Assembly (NCBI RefSeq): GCF_004342025.1
Contig: NZ_SLWN01000001.1
Location: 896,788 to 960,787 of the forward strand
DNA length: 64,000 bases
Direction: 5' to 3'
From: Kribbella steppae
Lineage (GTDB): Bacteria; Actinomycetota; Actinomycetes; Propionibacteriales; Kribbellaceae
The position numbers were made by a program, and so were the translations under genes. Shown piece by piece: positions 17,443 to 25,693 of the stretch (position 1 is the first letter of the stretch; the number at the start of each line of letters is the position of its first letter). The notes under the pieces are model-generated. The model saw only the letters and a list, made by a program, of their open reading frames with translations, was not told the DNA's origin and did no database searches.

Positions 17443-18008
17443 GCGATTGGGTCGGTCGCCAGCCGGGCGTGCAGGTGAGAGTCGTGCCGCTCGCCGGTCG
17501 GCTCGACGAAGAACTCGCGCATCGTGCCTTCCAACGGAAAGCCGGCCCGGACTGCGACCCGGCATGAGCCCTCATTGACGAGCGCGTGATCCAGCGACAG
17601 CCTGTGCAGCCCCAGTCCGTCCTTCGCGAAGGACCAGCGAGCTGCTGCATCCAGCGCGCGAGCAGCAAGCCTCCGGCCTCGTGCACCCGGGCTGACCCAG
17701 TACGCGACGACTGCCTGGTCGGGAACCCGGTTGACCTCACGGATCGACACCGTGGCCAGCACGTAGTCGCTGGTGGCGTCCGCGACCGCGAAGACCGCGT
17801 TGCCACGCTCCCAGCCGTCGACCCGCGTCTCGAGCCACCGTTTCGCCCGCAGGTCCGCGGGTGTGCGGATCACCGCCGTACCCGCGGTCCAGCGAAGGAT
17901 CTCCGGGTCCCGCAGTGCTTCGGCGACCGCCGGCTCGTCCGTCCACCCGAACGGGCGCAGGACGAGGTCGTCCAGCTCGATGCGGTGTGGCCGGAGCCGC
18001 TGGCTCAC
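17439..18008 (-). CDS. GNAT N-acetyltransferase (RimJ/RimL type)
   Basis: The 189-residue protein begins with the RimJ/RimL-like IELDDLVLRPFGWTDEPAVAEALRD. It has the acetyl-CoA binding strand-loop-helix in AVVAYWVSPGARGRRLAARALDAAARW (near residues 100-126), followed by LHRLSLDHALVNEGSCRVA. Such enzymes acetylate ribosomal-protein N-termini or small amines; the substrate is unknown. Its start overlaps the stop of the DUF5130 gene by four bases, so it is co-transcribed with DUF5130 and the CtaJ-like gene. Confidence 0.85.
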   Translation of the reverse strand: MSQRLRPHRIELDDLVLRPFGWTDEPAVAEALRDPEILRWTAGTAVIRTPADLRAKRWLETRVDGWERGNAVFAVADATSDYVLATVSIREVNRVPDQAVVAYWVSPGARGRRLAARALDAAARWSFAKDGLGLHRLSLDHALVNEGSCRVAVRAGFPLEGTMREFFVEPTGERHDSHLHARLATDPIA

Positions 18009-18403
18009 TGCTTGTGCGGCTCGTTCGCGTGCAGCAGCGGAGCCTGGTGAGCGTGCGTACCCAGCTGCTGTACGCCGGTGACGAGACCGCCGGTCAGGTC
18101 ACCGGTGGCGAACGAGGTCTGCATGGCCAGCGCCGCCAGACCGGCCGCGGTGTCCGAGAGCTGCCGCTTCGCGAGGGCGCCGGTGACGATCTCCAGCCGG
18201 CGTCCGGCCGGGTCGACGTACACCAGGACGGTGTTGTCCGGGTCGTCCAGTTCGTTCAGCAGCTCCAGCGCGAACGGCCGGGTCTCGGAGTCGGCACCAC
18301 CGACGTACACGGAGAAGTGCAGGCCGGAGGCCTCCTCGGCGTGCCGGACCGCCCTCTCGATGTCGTAGAGCTGCTCAGGGGTGAAAGCGTCACCAGCTGG
18401 CAC
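18005..18403 (-). CDS. DUF5130 family protein (Rv2468c-like)
   Basis: The 132-residue protein resembles actinobacterial DUF5130: FTPEQLYDIERAVRHAEEASGL, FSVYVG, NTVLVYVDPAGRRLEIVTG and a C-terminal helix ending in HANEPHKQ. The fold is TPM-like (TLP18.3/Psb32/MOLO-1). I start it at GTG 18403 because GGAGG lies five bases before it; the frame is open to 18436. The start overlaps the CtaJ-like gene by 14 bp. In M. tuberculosis the homologue Rv2468c sits beside pepN, and here it is four genes from pepN. Confidence 0.8.
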   Translation of the reverse strand: MPAGDAFTPEQLYDIERAVRHAEEASGLHFSVYVGGADSETRPFALELLNELDDPDNTVLVYVDPAGRRLEIVTGALAKRQLSDTAAGLAALAMQTSFATGDLTGGLVTGVQQLGTHAHQAPLLHANEPHKQ

Positions 18404-18671
18404 TTGCGCCTCCGGTAGAACGGGCGACGCCGGCACCGGCGCTCGCAGTGGTCCCCGGTGCGCCAGGCAACTCGGGCAGGTTGGCTGGGTCCGGCTTCGT
18501 CGCGGTCGGCCCGTTGATCCAGACCGGCGGAGCCCACCAGGACAGGCCAGGGCGGTAGCGCGGTCCGTTCGCGATCGACGGCGCGAAGACCAGGAGCGCC
18601 ACCACCGCGATGACCAGTGCGGGGATGCCGACGAACACCAGCAGGGTGTGGCCGGAAACTTCAGTGATCAC
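18390..18671 (-). CDS. Single-helix membrane protein, aa3 oxidase subunit CtaJ-like
   Basis: The 93-residue protein has one N-terminal transmembrane helix (LLVFVGIPALVIAVVALLVF, residues 10-29) followed by NGPRYRPGLSWWAPPVWINGP and a Pro/Ala/Ser-rich tail. This pattern and its place beside DUF5130 fit what I recall of CtaJ, a small accessory subunit of the actinobacterial bcc-aa3 respiratory supercomplex. It would lie in the cytoplasmic membrane. The name rests on memory of the family, so treat it as likely and not certain. Confidence 0.6.
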   Translation of the reverse strand: MITEVSGHTLLVFVGIPALVIAVVALLVFAPSIANGPRYRPGLSWWAPPVWINGPTATKPDPANLPELPGAPGTTASAGAGVARSTGGASASW

Positions 18672-18746
18672 ACCCAGAGCCTAGTCCCCAGCCCTCCGGC
18701 CCACGCCAGGGCCTCACCCCGGCGTGGGCCTGAGCACGGCGCCTGA

Positions 18747-19250
18747 CTAGCAGCCGCCGCAGTTGTAGTAGGTGATGTCCCAGTGGTTGCCCTCGTTGGC
18801 GTAGATGTTGCCTGCGCCCGAGCGCCACTGCTGGGCGCCGTCACCGCGGTCGGCGATCCGGGTGAAGGTGTTGCGGATGTAGTTGCTGACACAGGTGTAG
18901 ACCGAGATGTCGACCTTGTACCCGTTGCGGTGGCTGTAGGTGCCGGAGGCGTGGCCGACCTCGGTGCCGCCGGTGATGTTCACCGCGCATCCGCTCGCCT
19001 GCTTCAGCGTGCGTACGCCGTACACGGTGCTGTCGTTGATGTTGGTGAACGACGTGCAGGTCGGGATGTTCCAGTCGGAGCAACCGCCGCTGGACGACCA
19101 GGTGATCCCGGCGGCCCGGAAGATCGCGGTGGCCTGCGAGTGCGTCATCTTGGTGAGCGCGGCGGCCTGATCGACAGCGACCACACCGGGCAGCAGGCCG
19201 GCGAGGACGGCGACGAGCGGGACGAGAACTCGGCGGAGCACAGTCTTCAT
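18747..19250 (-). CDS. Secreted Cys-rich protein with M15-like zinc-peptidase motifs
   Basis: The 167-residue precursor has a Sec signal peptide (MKTVLRRVLVPLVAVLAGLL, cleavage after about residue 30). The mature part holds H107-x2-G-x3-D114 (SHRNGYKVD) and E153-x2-H156 in ANEGNHWDI. This His/Asp/His spacing is that of peptidase family M15 (D-Ala-D-Ala and related zinc peptidases), although the protein is short. Six cysteines suggest disulfides outside the cell. The start at ATG 19250 has AAGGAG eight to nine bases upstream, and that AAGGAG lies in the 3' arm of a perfect inverted repeat. Confidence 0.65.
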   Translation of the reverse strand: MKTVLRRVLVPLVAVLAGLLPGVVAVDQAAALTKMTHSQATAIFRAAGITWSSSGGCSDWNIPTCTSFTNINDSTVYGVRTLKQASGCAVNITGGTEVGHASGTYSHRNGYKVDISVYTCVSNYIRNTFTRIADRGDGAQQWRSGAGNIYANEGNHWDITYYNCGGC

Positions 19251-19255
19251 GGGGA

Positions 19256-19292
19256 CACTCCTTGAAATACGGGGCGGATATTTCAAGGAGTG
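19256..19292 (-). promoter_or_regulatory. 14-bp inverted repeat that encloses the Shine-Dalgarno sequence
   Basis: The arms CACTCCTTGAAATA (19256-19269) and TATTTCAAGGAGTG (19279-19292) are perfectly complementary around a nine-base loop. On the mRNA (minus strand) the downstream arm contains AAGGAG, the ribosome binding site of the secreted protein at 18747-19250, five bases before the start region. It can act as a translation-blocking stem or as a DNA operator. Confidence 0.65.
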
Positions 19293-19331
19293 CACTTCCC
19301 CGGAAAGTTATTGACGAAACGTCCGGTTGAA

Positions 19332-19931
19332 TCAGAAACGAACATCCGAACACTGGTAGAAGGCGTTCACCGTGTCGTGGATGGTCCAGACGGCGATGAT
19401 CATGTGCCGCCCGGTCCGGCCGCTCGGCACGGTGCCGGCATGACTGACGTTGTTGGCCGGCCGCGCGCCGTTCATGGTGACGGTCAGGAACGGATTCAGC
19501 TCGAGCGCCGACCGGGTCAGCGGAGCGTTCTGATCCCAGCCCTGCTTGGTGATGTAGTACTTGAAGTCCGTGGTGGCGTGCGGTGCGGTCAGGTACCAGC
19601 GGAAGTTGTAGCTCTGGCCGGCCGTGAGCTGCTCCGCCGGCCAGGCTCCACCACGCTGGTCGTCCAGCTCGGCGAACTGGGACAGCCCGGCGGAGCAGAG
19701 CTTGCCGTCGGCCGGACCTGCCGCAGGGAAGCCCTTCGGGCCTTCGACACTCTGCGGCTCCCACTGGATCTGGCCGCAGTTCTGGACGGTGCCGTTCTGG
19801 CAGTGTTTGGCGCGACTGGTCGGGCCGGTCGTGTAGCCGTGACCGTACGCCAGCGGCACCGAGGTGCTGACCGTCAGCGCCAGTGCACCGACGGCGATTC
19901 CGGCCAGGCTGAGCTTTCGTGCTCGGAGCAT
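19332..19931 (-). CDS. Lytic polysaccharide monooxygenase, AA10 (chitin/cellulose-active)
   Basis: The 199-residue precursor has a signal peptide ending at residue 30 so that the mature protein begins with His31 (HGYTTGPTSRAKHC), the obligatory N-terminal half of the copper histidine brace. The second brace histidine is H118 in RWYLTAPHATTDF, and the axial aromatic is in NAFYQCSDV. It is a single catalytic domain without a binding module. It cleaves crystalline chitin or cellulose oxidatively outside the cell. ATG 19931 has GAAGGAG upstream. Confidence 0.93.
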   Translation of the reverse strand: MLRARKLSLAGIAVGALALTVSTSVPLAYGHGYTTGPTSRAKHCQNGTVQNCGQIQWEPQSVEGPKGFPAAGPADGKLCSAGLSQFAELDDQRGGAWPAEQLTAGQSYNFRWYLTAPHATTDFKYYITKQGWDQNAPLTRSALELNPFLTVTMNGARPANNVSHAGTVPSGRTGRHMIIAVWTIHDTVNAFYQCSDVRF

Positions 19932-19973
19932 GCGGACAACTCCTTCAACTGTTGGGGCGGAAAGACAGTGAAG

Positions 19974-20043
19974 GAAGGCGCCTTCTTGACAGATAGAAAA
20001 CAACCGTTCAAATCTATTGTCAACGGCTCGTGAGCGGTTGTTT
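19974..20043 (-). promoter_or_regulatory. LPMO upstream control region with palindromes
   Basis: The region is AT-rich against its surroundings. On the minus strand it holds TTGACA (20024-20019) as a likely -35; no clear -10 was found 17-18 bp on. Arms AAACAACCG (19998-20006) and CGGTTGTTT (20035-20043) flank the -35 as a widely spaced inverted repeat, and GAAGGCGCCTTC (19974-19985) is a 12-bp palindrome in the leader. These look like regulator sites for a carbon-source-controlled gene; no regulator is identified. Confidence 0.45.
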
Positions 20044-20051
20044 ACGGATAG

Positions 20052-22169
20052 CTAGATGTTCAGCGCGCCGATCAACCGGCGGAGACGCTGGTTGTTGGGC
20101 AGATCCTCGATCAGCACCGGCGACCCGTCCGGTCCGCCGAGCGGCACCCGCCAGTTCGGGTACTCGTCCGTGGTGCCCGGCTGGTTCTGCGTACGACGCT
20201 CGCCCACTGCATCCGTCAACGCCACGCCGACCAGCTTCGCCGGCGTATGAGCGACGTACTGGTGAAGGGCCTCGACGAGGCGTTCGACGTCGCCGTCGGT
20301 GTCCCTCAGCAGGTGGCGCTCGCGCAGTGCGTTCAGCCACGAATCCCGCTCGGCCTCGTCAACCTCGAGCTCCTCGGCAACGGGCCTGGTCAGCAGGCCG
20401 AGCTGGTGACGCAGCTCCACGTGGTCCGCGGCCAGGTAGCCGGCGGTGGGAGGCAGGTCATGGGTGGTGACCGTGGCCAGGCACAGCTCACGCCACCGCT
20501 CCGGTGCGAGCGGCTTCCCCTGTGCGTCTCGCTCGAACCACAGCACCGACGTACCGAGGATGCCGCGCTCGGTCAGGTAGTCGCGTACCCACGGCTCGAC
20601 CGTGCCGAGGTCCTCCCCCACCACGGTCACACCGGCTCGGGTGGCCTCCAGGACGAGGATGCCGACCAGCGCTTCGTGGTCGTACCGGACGTACGTGCCT
20701 TCGGTCGGGCGCTCCGGCGACGTCACCCACCAGAGCCGGAACATGCCGAGGATGTGGTCGATCCGCAGCCCACCGCCGTGCCGCATCACTGCACGGACCA
20801 GATCCCGCCAGGCGGCGTACCCAGTCTCGGCGAGCGCATTCGGGCGCCACGGCGGCTGCGACCAGTCCTGTCCCTGCTGGTTGAACGCGTCCGGCGGAGC
20901 ACCGACGTGGATACCGGGTGCCAGTACGTTCTGCAGCGCCCACGCGTCCGCCCCGTCCGGATGCACGCCGACAGCCAGGTCGTGTACGACGCCCAGCGAC
21001 ATACCGGCCGCCTTGGCCCGGGCCTGGGTACGGGCGAGCTGGTCGTCCAGCTGCCACTGCAGCCAGCAGTGGAACTCCACCGCGTCCGGGTTCTCGTTGC
21101 GGAAGGCAACGACGGCCGGAGAGGTCGGTTCCTGCAGTTCCTCGGGCCACTTGCTCCACTCCGGCCCGTGGACATCGGCGATCGCGGCCCACGTGGCGAA
21201 GTCGATCAGGCCTTGGCTCTCCCGGTCGCAGTAGGCGCCGTACTCCGCGATCCGGCCGATCGACGGCCGTACGCCGAACAGCAACTGCAGTGCCTCCCGC
21301 TTCGCCGCCCACACGGTGTCGCGGTCCAGTGCGGTCGGGTCCTCGCTCAGTGCCCGAGTCTGCAGGCTCAAGGCCCGGACCCGATCCCGCTCGGCCGGCG
21401 CGAGGTCGCCGTACTCGTCGATGTCCTCGATGCGGAGATAGATCGGGTTGCCGAAGCGCCGCGAGGCAGGCAGGTACGGCGAGGGCTCCATCCGCCCGGA
21501 GGTCTCCGCGGCGTGCAGCGGGTTCACCAACACGAAGCCGGCGCTCAGGTCGGTCGCCGACCAGGCAGCCAGGTCTGCGAGGTCGTGCAGGTCGCCAATG
21601 CCCCAGGACCGACGCGAGCGGACGGAGTACAGCTGCAGCACCCAGCCCCAGGTGCGGTGCAGCTTCTCCGGCTCCAACTTGCGTGGGGTGACGATGAGCG
21701 TGCTGACCGAGATCTCCGGGTTGCTGCCGATCCGCGCGCACAGCCGGTGGTACCCGATCGGCAGGTCGCCCGGCAGCTGGAACGTCGCCTCACCGACCTG
21801 TACGCCGTCGATCCACTCCGGCTCGACCCAGTGGTCTTGCTGCGCGATGTCCCGCCGGTGCCCGCCGTCTTCCAGGTCCACCCACACCTCGGCGGTGGAC
21901 CCGTGCGGCAGGTGTACGGCGAACCAGGGCGTCCAGCCCGCCCGCATCACCACAGTGCCCGGCAGCGTACGACGCCAACGCGCCTGCCGGTGCTCGTCCA
22001 GCGCCTGCGCCGCCTTCTCCGGTGTGGAAGCGTCGACACCGAGTGCCGCGAGCACGGTGGCCACCACCTCACTGGAGACGATCACATGCTCGCCCAGCCA
22101 GTTCCAGTACTCCGTCGCCACGCCATGGGCAACCGCTAGCTCGACAAGGGCCGGAGTAGGAGCAGTCAC
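20052..22169 (-). CDS. malQ: 4-alpha-glucanotransferase (amylomaltase)
   Basis: The 705-residue protein is a GH77 amylomaltase of the longer actinobacterial type. An N-terminal extension of about 190 residues with beta-sandwich character precedes the catalytic barrel. Recognisable parts are SPYLPASRRFGNPIYL, GVVHDLAVGVHPDGADAW (nucleophile Asp), LRIDHILGMFRLWW, VVGEDLGTVEPWVRD (acid/base Glu) and TTHDLPPTAGYLA. It moves alpha-1,4-glucan segments between maltodextrins in glycogen and maltose metabolism. ATG 22169 gives the usual N-terminus. Confidence 0.93.
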   Translation of the reverse strand: MTAPTPALVELAVAHGVATEYWNWLGEHVIVSSEVVATVLAALGVDASTPEKAAQALDEHRQARWRRTLPGTVVMRAGWTPWFAVHLPHGSTAEVWVDLEDGGHRRDIAQQDHWVEPEWIDGVQVGEATFQLPGDLPIGYHRLCARIGSNPEISVSTLIVTPRKLEPEKLHRTWGWVLQLYSVRSRRSWGIGDLHDLADLAAWSATDLSAGFVLVNPLHAAETSGRMEPSPYLPASRRFGNPIYLRIEDIDEYGDLAPAERDRVRALSLQTRALSEDPTALDRDTVWAAKREALQLLFGVRPSIGRIAEYGAYCDRESQGLIDFATWAAIADVHGPEWSKWPEELQEPTSPAVVAFRNENPDAVEFHCWLQWQLDDQLARTQARAKAAGMSLGVVHDLAVGVHPDGADAWALQNVLAPGIHVGAPPDAFNQQGQDWSQPPWRPNALAETGYAAWRDLVRAVMRHGGGLRIDHILGMFRLWWVTSPERPTEGTYVRYDHEALVGILVLEATRAGVTVVGEDLGTVEPWVRDYLTERGILGTSVLWFERDAQGKPLAPERWRELCLATVTTHDLPPTAGYLAADHVELRHQLGLLTRPVAEELEVDEAERDSWLNALRERHLLRDTDGDVERLVEALHQYVAHTPAKLVGVALTDAVGERRTQNQPGTTDEYPNWRVPLGGPDGSPVLIEDLPNNQRLRRLIGALNI

Positions 22170-22233
22170 CTCAGCGAGTCTGCCGTATCAACCCCCTCAA
22201 CGCGCATATGCCGCGCGCCGAGGCGGTGTCTGA

Positions 22234-23235
22234 TTACCGGTTCGCGCGCCTACGACTGAGCAGCAGTACGGCGACCAGCAAGACGGCACTGGCGACCACC
22301 AGGCCAATGGCGACACCTGCCATGTTGTCGGTGAGCTGGTAGAGCGCTGTCGGCCAGATGACCAGCAGGATCGCGCACCCCACCACTGCGTACGCCGACG
22401 CCTGCCGGCGACCGTAGGCGACCAGGAGGGCGGCCGGACCAGCGGTGCCGACCGCGAGCGCCATGATCTCGCCGCGCTCCTGGATCAGCCAGCAGATGGA
22501 CGAACTGAACATCGCGGCCCCGGCCAGCGACCACGAGGTCACCTGGTCCCGGACCAGCCCGAGCATCGCCATCACGAACGCGACCAGGATGAACCCGGTC
22601 CCGGCGATCCCCGCGCTGGTGTCCGCCGACCCGGTGTCCGGAGTGAGGACATCTGCCGTGATCACCAACACACCGACGGACAGGATCGCAAAAGTTGCCA
22701 CCAGCAACGATGAGCCGGCCAGCCACCAGAGTCCGGCCCCGGCCAGTGCGAGCGCGACGGCGACCCCGATGACGCGACCGGTCTCGCCTTCGATCGCGAC
22801 GTACGTCGCGAAGCCGGCCACACAACACCCCAGCGACGCCAGCGCCGAACTGAGTTGCTCGTGACGCCGCAACACGCCGAGGACGGCCGCCGCGCCGAGC
22901 AGGATCACCGCAGCGCTGGAGCCGGTGCTCACGCGGGCGGCCTGCCCCATCTCGCCCCAGTTCGCGACCGTGAGCAGTGCGACCGCGCCGAGGAGTAACG
23001 CGCCGCCGATGTAGCCGAGCACCTCGATCAAGGCACTCGAATGCGTCGCCGTCGGCGGTGTCCTGGGCTTCGCGGGAGACGACTCGGCCGGTGGTTGCGG
23101 CTGGGGCCGGCCGGGGTCGGCCAGTGCCGCCGCGACCTCGGCGTCCGCGGCGTCCCGCAGCGTGTCGGCCTGGTACTGGCGCAGCACACCCGCGCTCACG
23201 AGCCTGGTCAACTCGTCATCCAGCCGGCTGGGCAT
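22234..23235 (-). CDS. DUF2157 family multi-pass membrane protein
   Basis: The 333-residue protein has a short soluble N-terminus that starts like DUF2157 proteins (LDDELTRLVSAGVLRQYQADTL), a Pro/Ser/Ala-rich linker, then about ten transmembrane helices from residue 70 on (LIEVLGYIGGALLLGAVALL is the first). The function of DUF2157 is unknown. It lies between malQ and mscS and is divergent from mscS with a 42-bp gap. Confidence 0.75.
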   Translation of the reverse strand: MPSRLDDELTRLVSAGVLRQYQADTLRDAADAEVAAALADPGRPQPQPPAESSPAKPRTPPTATHSSALIEVLGYIGGALLLGAVALLTVANWGEMGQAARVSTGSSAAVILLGAAAVLGVLRRHEQLSSALASLGCCVAGFATYVAIEGETGRVIGVAVALALAGAGLWWLAGSSLLVATFAILSVGVLVITADVLTPDTGSADTSAGIAGTGFILVAFVMAMLGLVRDQVTSWSLAGAAMFSSSICWLIQERGEIMALAVGTAGPAALLVAYGRRQASAYAVVGCAILLVIWPTALYQLTDNMAGVAIGLVVASAVLLVAVLLLSRRRANR

Positions 23236-23277
23236 GCGATCGTCTCCCTTGTCTGACTACTAAGATCGGGCGGCGAG

Positions 23278-24102
23278 ATGCCTATTCTGACCAGCTACCT
23301 TGTGTCCTTAGTCAGTCACCCCCTGCTTTCACTGCCCGAGTCGTTCCCGACCTTCTTCCGGTACGGCAACGACGGCAACCTGGAGGTGACCGACCAGATC
23401 GTCATGGTCCCGGCCCGGATCGCCGGGCTGATCATCGGCTTCTTCGTGCTCCGCTGGGTGCTGCACCGGGTGATCCGCAGGTTCGCCCGCCGACCGGCCA
23501 GCAGCGGCGCGGTGGCCGGCATGCTGTCGAAGTCGAAGATCGGCCAGGGCTTCGTCGAGAACACGCTGGCCAACGAGCGCCGCACCCAGCGGGCCGAGAC
23601 GATCGCCTCGCTGCTGTGCAGCACGGTGACGATCGTGCTGAGCGCCGTCACGGTGGTGATGGTGCTGGCCGAGCTCGGGTTCAACATCATGCCGGTGATC
23701 GCCTCGGCGAGCATCATCGGCGTCGCCCTCGGCTTCGGCGCGCAGACGCTGGTGAAGGATTTCCTGGCCGGCGTCTTCATGATCTTCGAGGACCAGTACG
23801 GCGTCGGCGACCTGATCGACATGGAGAAGGCGACCGGTGTCGTCGTCGCCGTCGGCCTGCGGATCACGACCCTGCGCGGCGACGACGGCACCACCTGGTA
23901 CGTCCGCAACGGCGAGGTCCTCCGGATCGGCAACCTCACCACCCGCGACCCCGAGAGCACCGCGCCCTCAGGTGTCGGCAGCGCCACCGAACGCGAAGAG
24001 GCTAGGCCGGAAGACGAAAGTGCGGCGACCGGAACACCGGACGGAAGCCGAGTTTCAGATACAGCCGCTCAGCAGTCGAGCCCTCGACGACCTGCAAGGT
24101 GA
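23278..24102 (+). CDS. Small mechanosensitive ion channel (MscS family)
   Basis: The 274-residue protein has two to three transmembrane helices (one at about 45-62, the others at about 106-160) and the MscS core: the pore-lining helix and beta domain in ASIIGVALGFGAQTLVKDFL followed by AGVFMIFEDQYGVGDLID, then RGDDGTTWYVRNGEVLRIGNLT. It lacks the large C-terminal vestibule of E. coli MscS. Such channels relieve osmotic pressure. The last 35 or so residues are low-complexity, hydrophilic and lie antisense to the GNAT gene at 24002; the two genes overlap by 101 bp tail to tail. Confidence 0.85.
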   Translation: MPILTSYLVSLVSHPLLSLPESFPTFFRYGNDGNLEVTDQIVMVPARIAGLIIGFFVLRWVLHRVIRRFARRPASSGAVAGMLSKSKIGQGFVENTLANERRTQRAETIASLLCSTVTIVLSAVTVVMVLAELGFNIMPVIASASIIGVALGFGAQTLVKDFLAGVFMIFEDQYGVGDLIDMEKATGVVVAVGLRITTLRGDDGTTWYVRNGEVLRIGNLTTRDPESTAPSGVGSATEREEARPEDESAATGTPDGSRVSDTAAQQSSPRRPAR

Positions 24103-24706
24103 GCCGCCCGCCGGCCGCGTCCCGCCGCGCCTGACCCAGCAGCGTCGAGGCCAGCCCTCTCCCCCGGTACGCCGGTTTGGTCGCGACCGCGTAGATGCCG
24201 AAGACCTCGCCGGTACCGAACACCAGCGTGATCGAGGCCGGGTCACCGTCGACCCGGAGCAGGTAGAAGGACTGGTCCGGCTCCGCGTAGTTGCGCAGCG
24301 CCATCTCCCGGAGCTTCTGTCGCCACCAGTCGACGTCCGGATCGTCCTCGCCCAGGAAGGCGGCGGCCTGTACCTCGGCGAACGCGACCGCGTCCTCGTC
24401 CGTGCCGACCGCGGCCAGCGGCTCACCAACAGTCTCCGAAGCAGGTGCCTCCATGTGCACCAGCACTTCAGCCGGCTCGAACCCGGCCTCCGTCAGCCGC
24501 TGCTCCCACCCGTCCCCACTCCACGGCACCAGCCGCACGGCCGACGTCCCGTCCGGGATGCCGGCATCCGCACTGAGCGGGATCCAGCAGGAGAAGAAGT
24601 CGTCCTCGCCGATCACGTCGATCCCTGCGGCGCTCCGCCGTACGTCCCCTCGATGCGCAGCCAGGAAGGCGAGGTGGTTGTCGAGCAGCACAGCATCGTC
24701 CGGCAC
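24002..24706 (-). CDS. GNAT family N-acetyltransferase
   Basis: The 234-residue protein has a variable N-terminal half and a C-terminal GNAT core: the acetyl-CoA loop in GIYAVATKPAYRGRGLASTLLG (residues about 174-195), then LQVVEGSTAERLYLKLGFRPVF. The substrate is unknown. I start it at GTG 24706, where CATACT ends six bases upstream and gives a leaderless mRNA; the frame continues to 24751. Its 3' end overlaps mscS by 101 bp. Confidence 0.8.
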   Translation of the reverse strand: MPDDAVLLDNHLAFLAAHRGDVRRSAAGIDVIGEDDFFSCWIPLSADAGIPDGTSAVRLVPWSGDGWEQRLTEAGFEPAEVLVHMEAPASETVGEPLAAVGTDEDAVAFAEVQAAAFLGEDDPDVDWWRQKLREMALRNYAEPDQSFYLLRVDGDPASITLVFGTGEVFGIYAVATKPAYRGRGLASTLLGQARRDAAGGRLTLQVVEGSTAERLYLKLGFRPVFRSPHFRLPA

Positions 24707-24752
24707 ACCCGCAGTATGCGCTCGGCCGGGAGGCCTGTCTGGCGACAACACG

Positions 24753-24787
24753 ACGCCGCCCCCACAGCTCGGCTGTGAGGGCGGCGT
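24753..24787 (-). terminator. Terminator hairpin after osmC
   Basis: A stem of nine plus six base pairs with one C/A mismatch (ACGCCGCCC then CACAGC, pairing with GCTGTG then GGGCGGCGT) closes a three-base loop. It lies 12 bp after the leftward OsmC stop and upstream of the leftward GNAT start, so it separates the two transcripts. Confidence 0.7.
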
Positions 24788-24799
24788 GCGGTGGAGCTG

Positions 24800-25231
24800 T
24801 CAGGCGGTGAAGCTGACGTCCAGGGTGATGGTGGTGCCGGTCAGGGCCTGGGAGACCGGGCAGTTCTTCTTGGCGTCCTCGGCGTACTGGGCGAACTCGT
24901 CCGCGGTCAGGCTCGGAACCTTGCCGTTCACCGAGATCTTGCTGCCGGTGATGCCCTCACCCGGCTGGAAGGTCACGTCGGCGGTGGTGTCGAGGGACTC
25001 CGGCGCGTGGCCGGCCTTGGCCAGGATGTTCGAGAGGGCCATGTTGAAGCAGCTCGAGTGCGCCGCTGCGATCAGTTCCTCGGGGCTGGTCTTGCCCTCG
25101 GCCTTGTCGTTGGTCCGGGCGGCCCAGGTCACGTCGAAGGTGCCCAGGCCCGACGACTCGAGGCTGACCTGACCGGCCCCCTCCAGCAGCGAACCTTCCC
25201 AGTGGGCCTTGGCAGAACGGGTTGCGGCCAT
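24800..25231 (-). CDS. OsmC family peroxiredoxin
   Basis: The 143-residue protein is an OsmC-type thiol peroxidase with both catalytic cysteines: C61 in AAAHSSCFNMALS and C124 in KKNCPVSQAL. The N-terminus (AKAHWEGSLLEGAG) and the SPEELIAAAHSSC segment are typical. It reduces organic hydroperoxides in the cytosol. It is followed by a terminator and lies 27 bp downstream of the truncated haemoglobin gene, so the two are probably one transcript. Confidence 0.93.
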   Translation of the reverse strand: MAATRSAKAHWEGSLLEGAGQVSLESSGLGTFDVTWAARTNDKAEGKTSPEELIAAAHSSCFNMALSNILAKAGHAPESLDTTADVTFQPGEGITGSKISVNGKVPSLTADEFAQYAEDAKKNCPVSQALTGTTITLDVSFTA

Positions 25232-25258
25232 GCTCGTGTTGTCTCCTTCGAATGGGAT

Positions 25259-25678
25259 TCAGCGGCCGGACACGTCGATCGCGCCCGGGTACTGCGGTTC
25301 GTCGGTGTTCACCATGCTGTGCGCCGCCATCACCATGTAGGTCCAGATCTCCTCGTCCCGATCCGGTGGCAGTGCGATCTCGTCCAGCGCGGCACGCATG
25401 TGGCCGAGCCAGCGGTCCCGGGCGCTCGGGGTGACGGCGAACGGGGCGTGCCGCATCCGCAGCCGGGGGTGCCCGCGCTGCTCGGAGTACGTCCGTGGGC
25501 CGCCCCAGTACTGCTCCAGGAACATCCGGAAGCGCACCTCGGCCGGGCCGAGGTCCTCCTCCGGGTACATCGGGCGCAGCTCCGGGTCGGCGGCGACGCC
25601 GCGGTAGAAGGCCGCCACCAGCCGGTGGAACGTCTCTGCCCCGCCGACAGCGTCGTAGAAGCTCAGTTGCTCAGTCAT
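25259..25678 (-). CDS. glbO: Group II truncated haemoglobin
   Basis: The 139-residue protein is a 2-on-2 globin of group II (TrHbO): [19 protein letters not shown], then [20 protein letters not shown] with the conserved distal-site tryptophan in the C-terminal half (RDRWLGHM), and [13 protein letters not shown] with the proximal haem histidine H77. It binds oxygen and related ligands and is tied to respiration and peroxide protection. glbO also lies in the nei-to-ettA block of M. tuberculosis (Rv2470, from memory). Confidence 0.93.
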   Translation of the reverse strand: MTEQLSFYDAVGGAETFHRLVAAFYRGVAADPELRPMYPEEDLGPAEVRFRMFLEQYWGGPRTYSEQRGHPRLRMRHAPFAVTPSARDRWLGHMRAALDEIALPPDRDEEIWTYMVMAAHSMVNTDEPQYPGAIDVSGR

Positions 25679-25693
25679 AACCGTCCCAGTGTC

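Noticed and set aside
20247..22139. Plus-strand frame of 630 residues opposite malQ
   Set aside because: It is an antisense frame of malQ with no domain; malQ has GH77 catalytic motifs.
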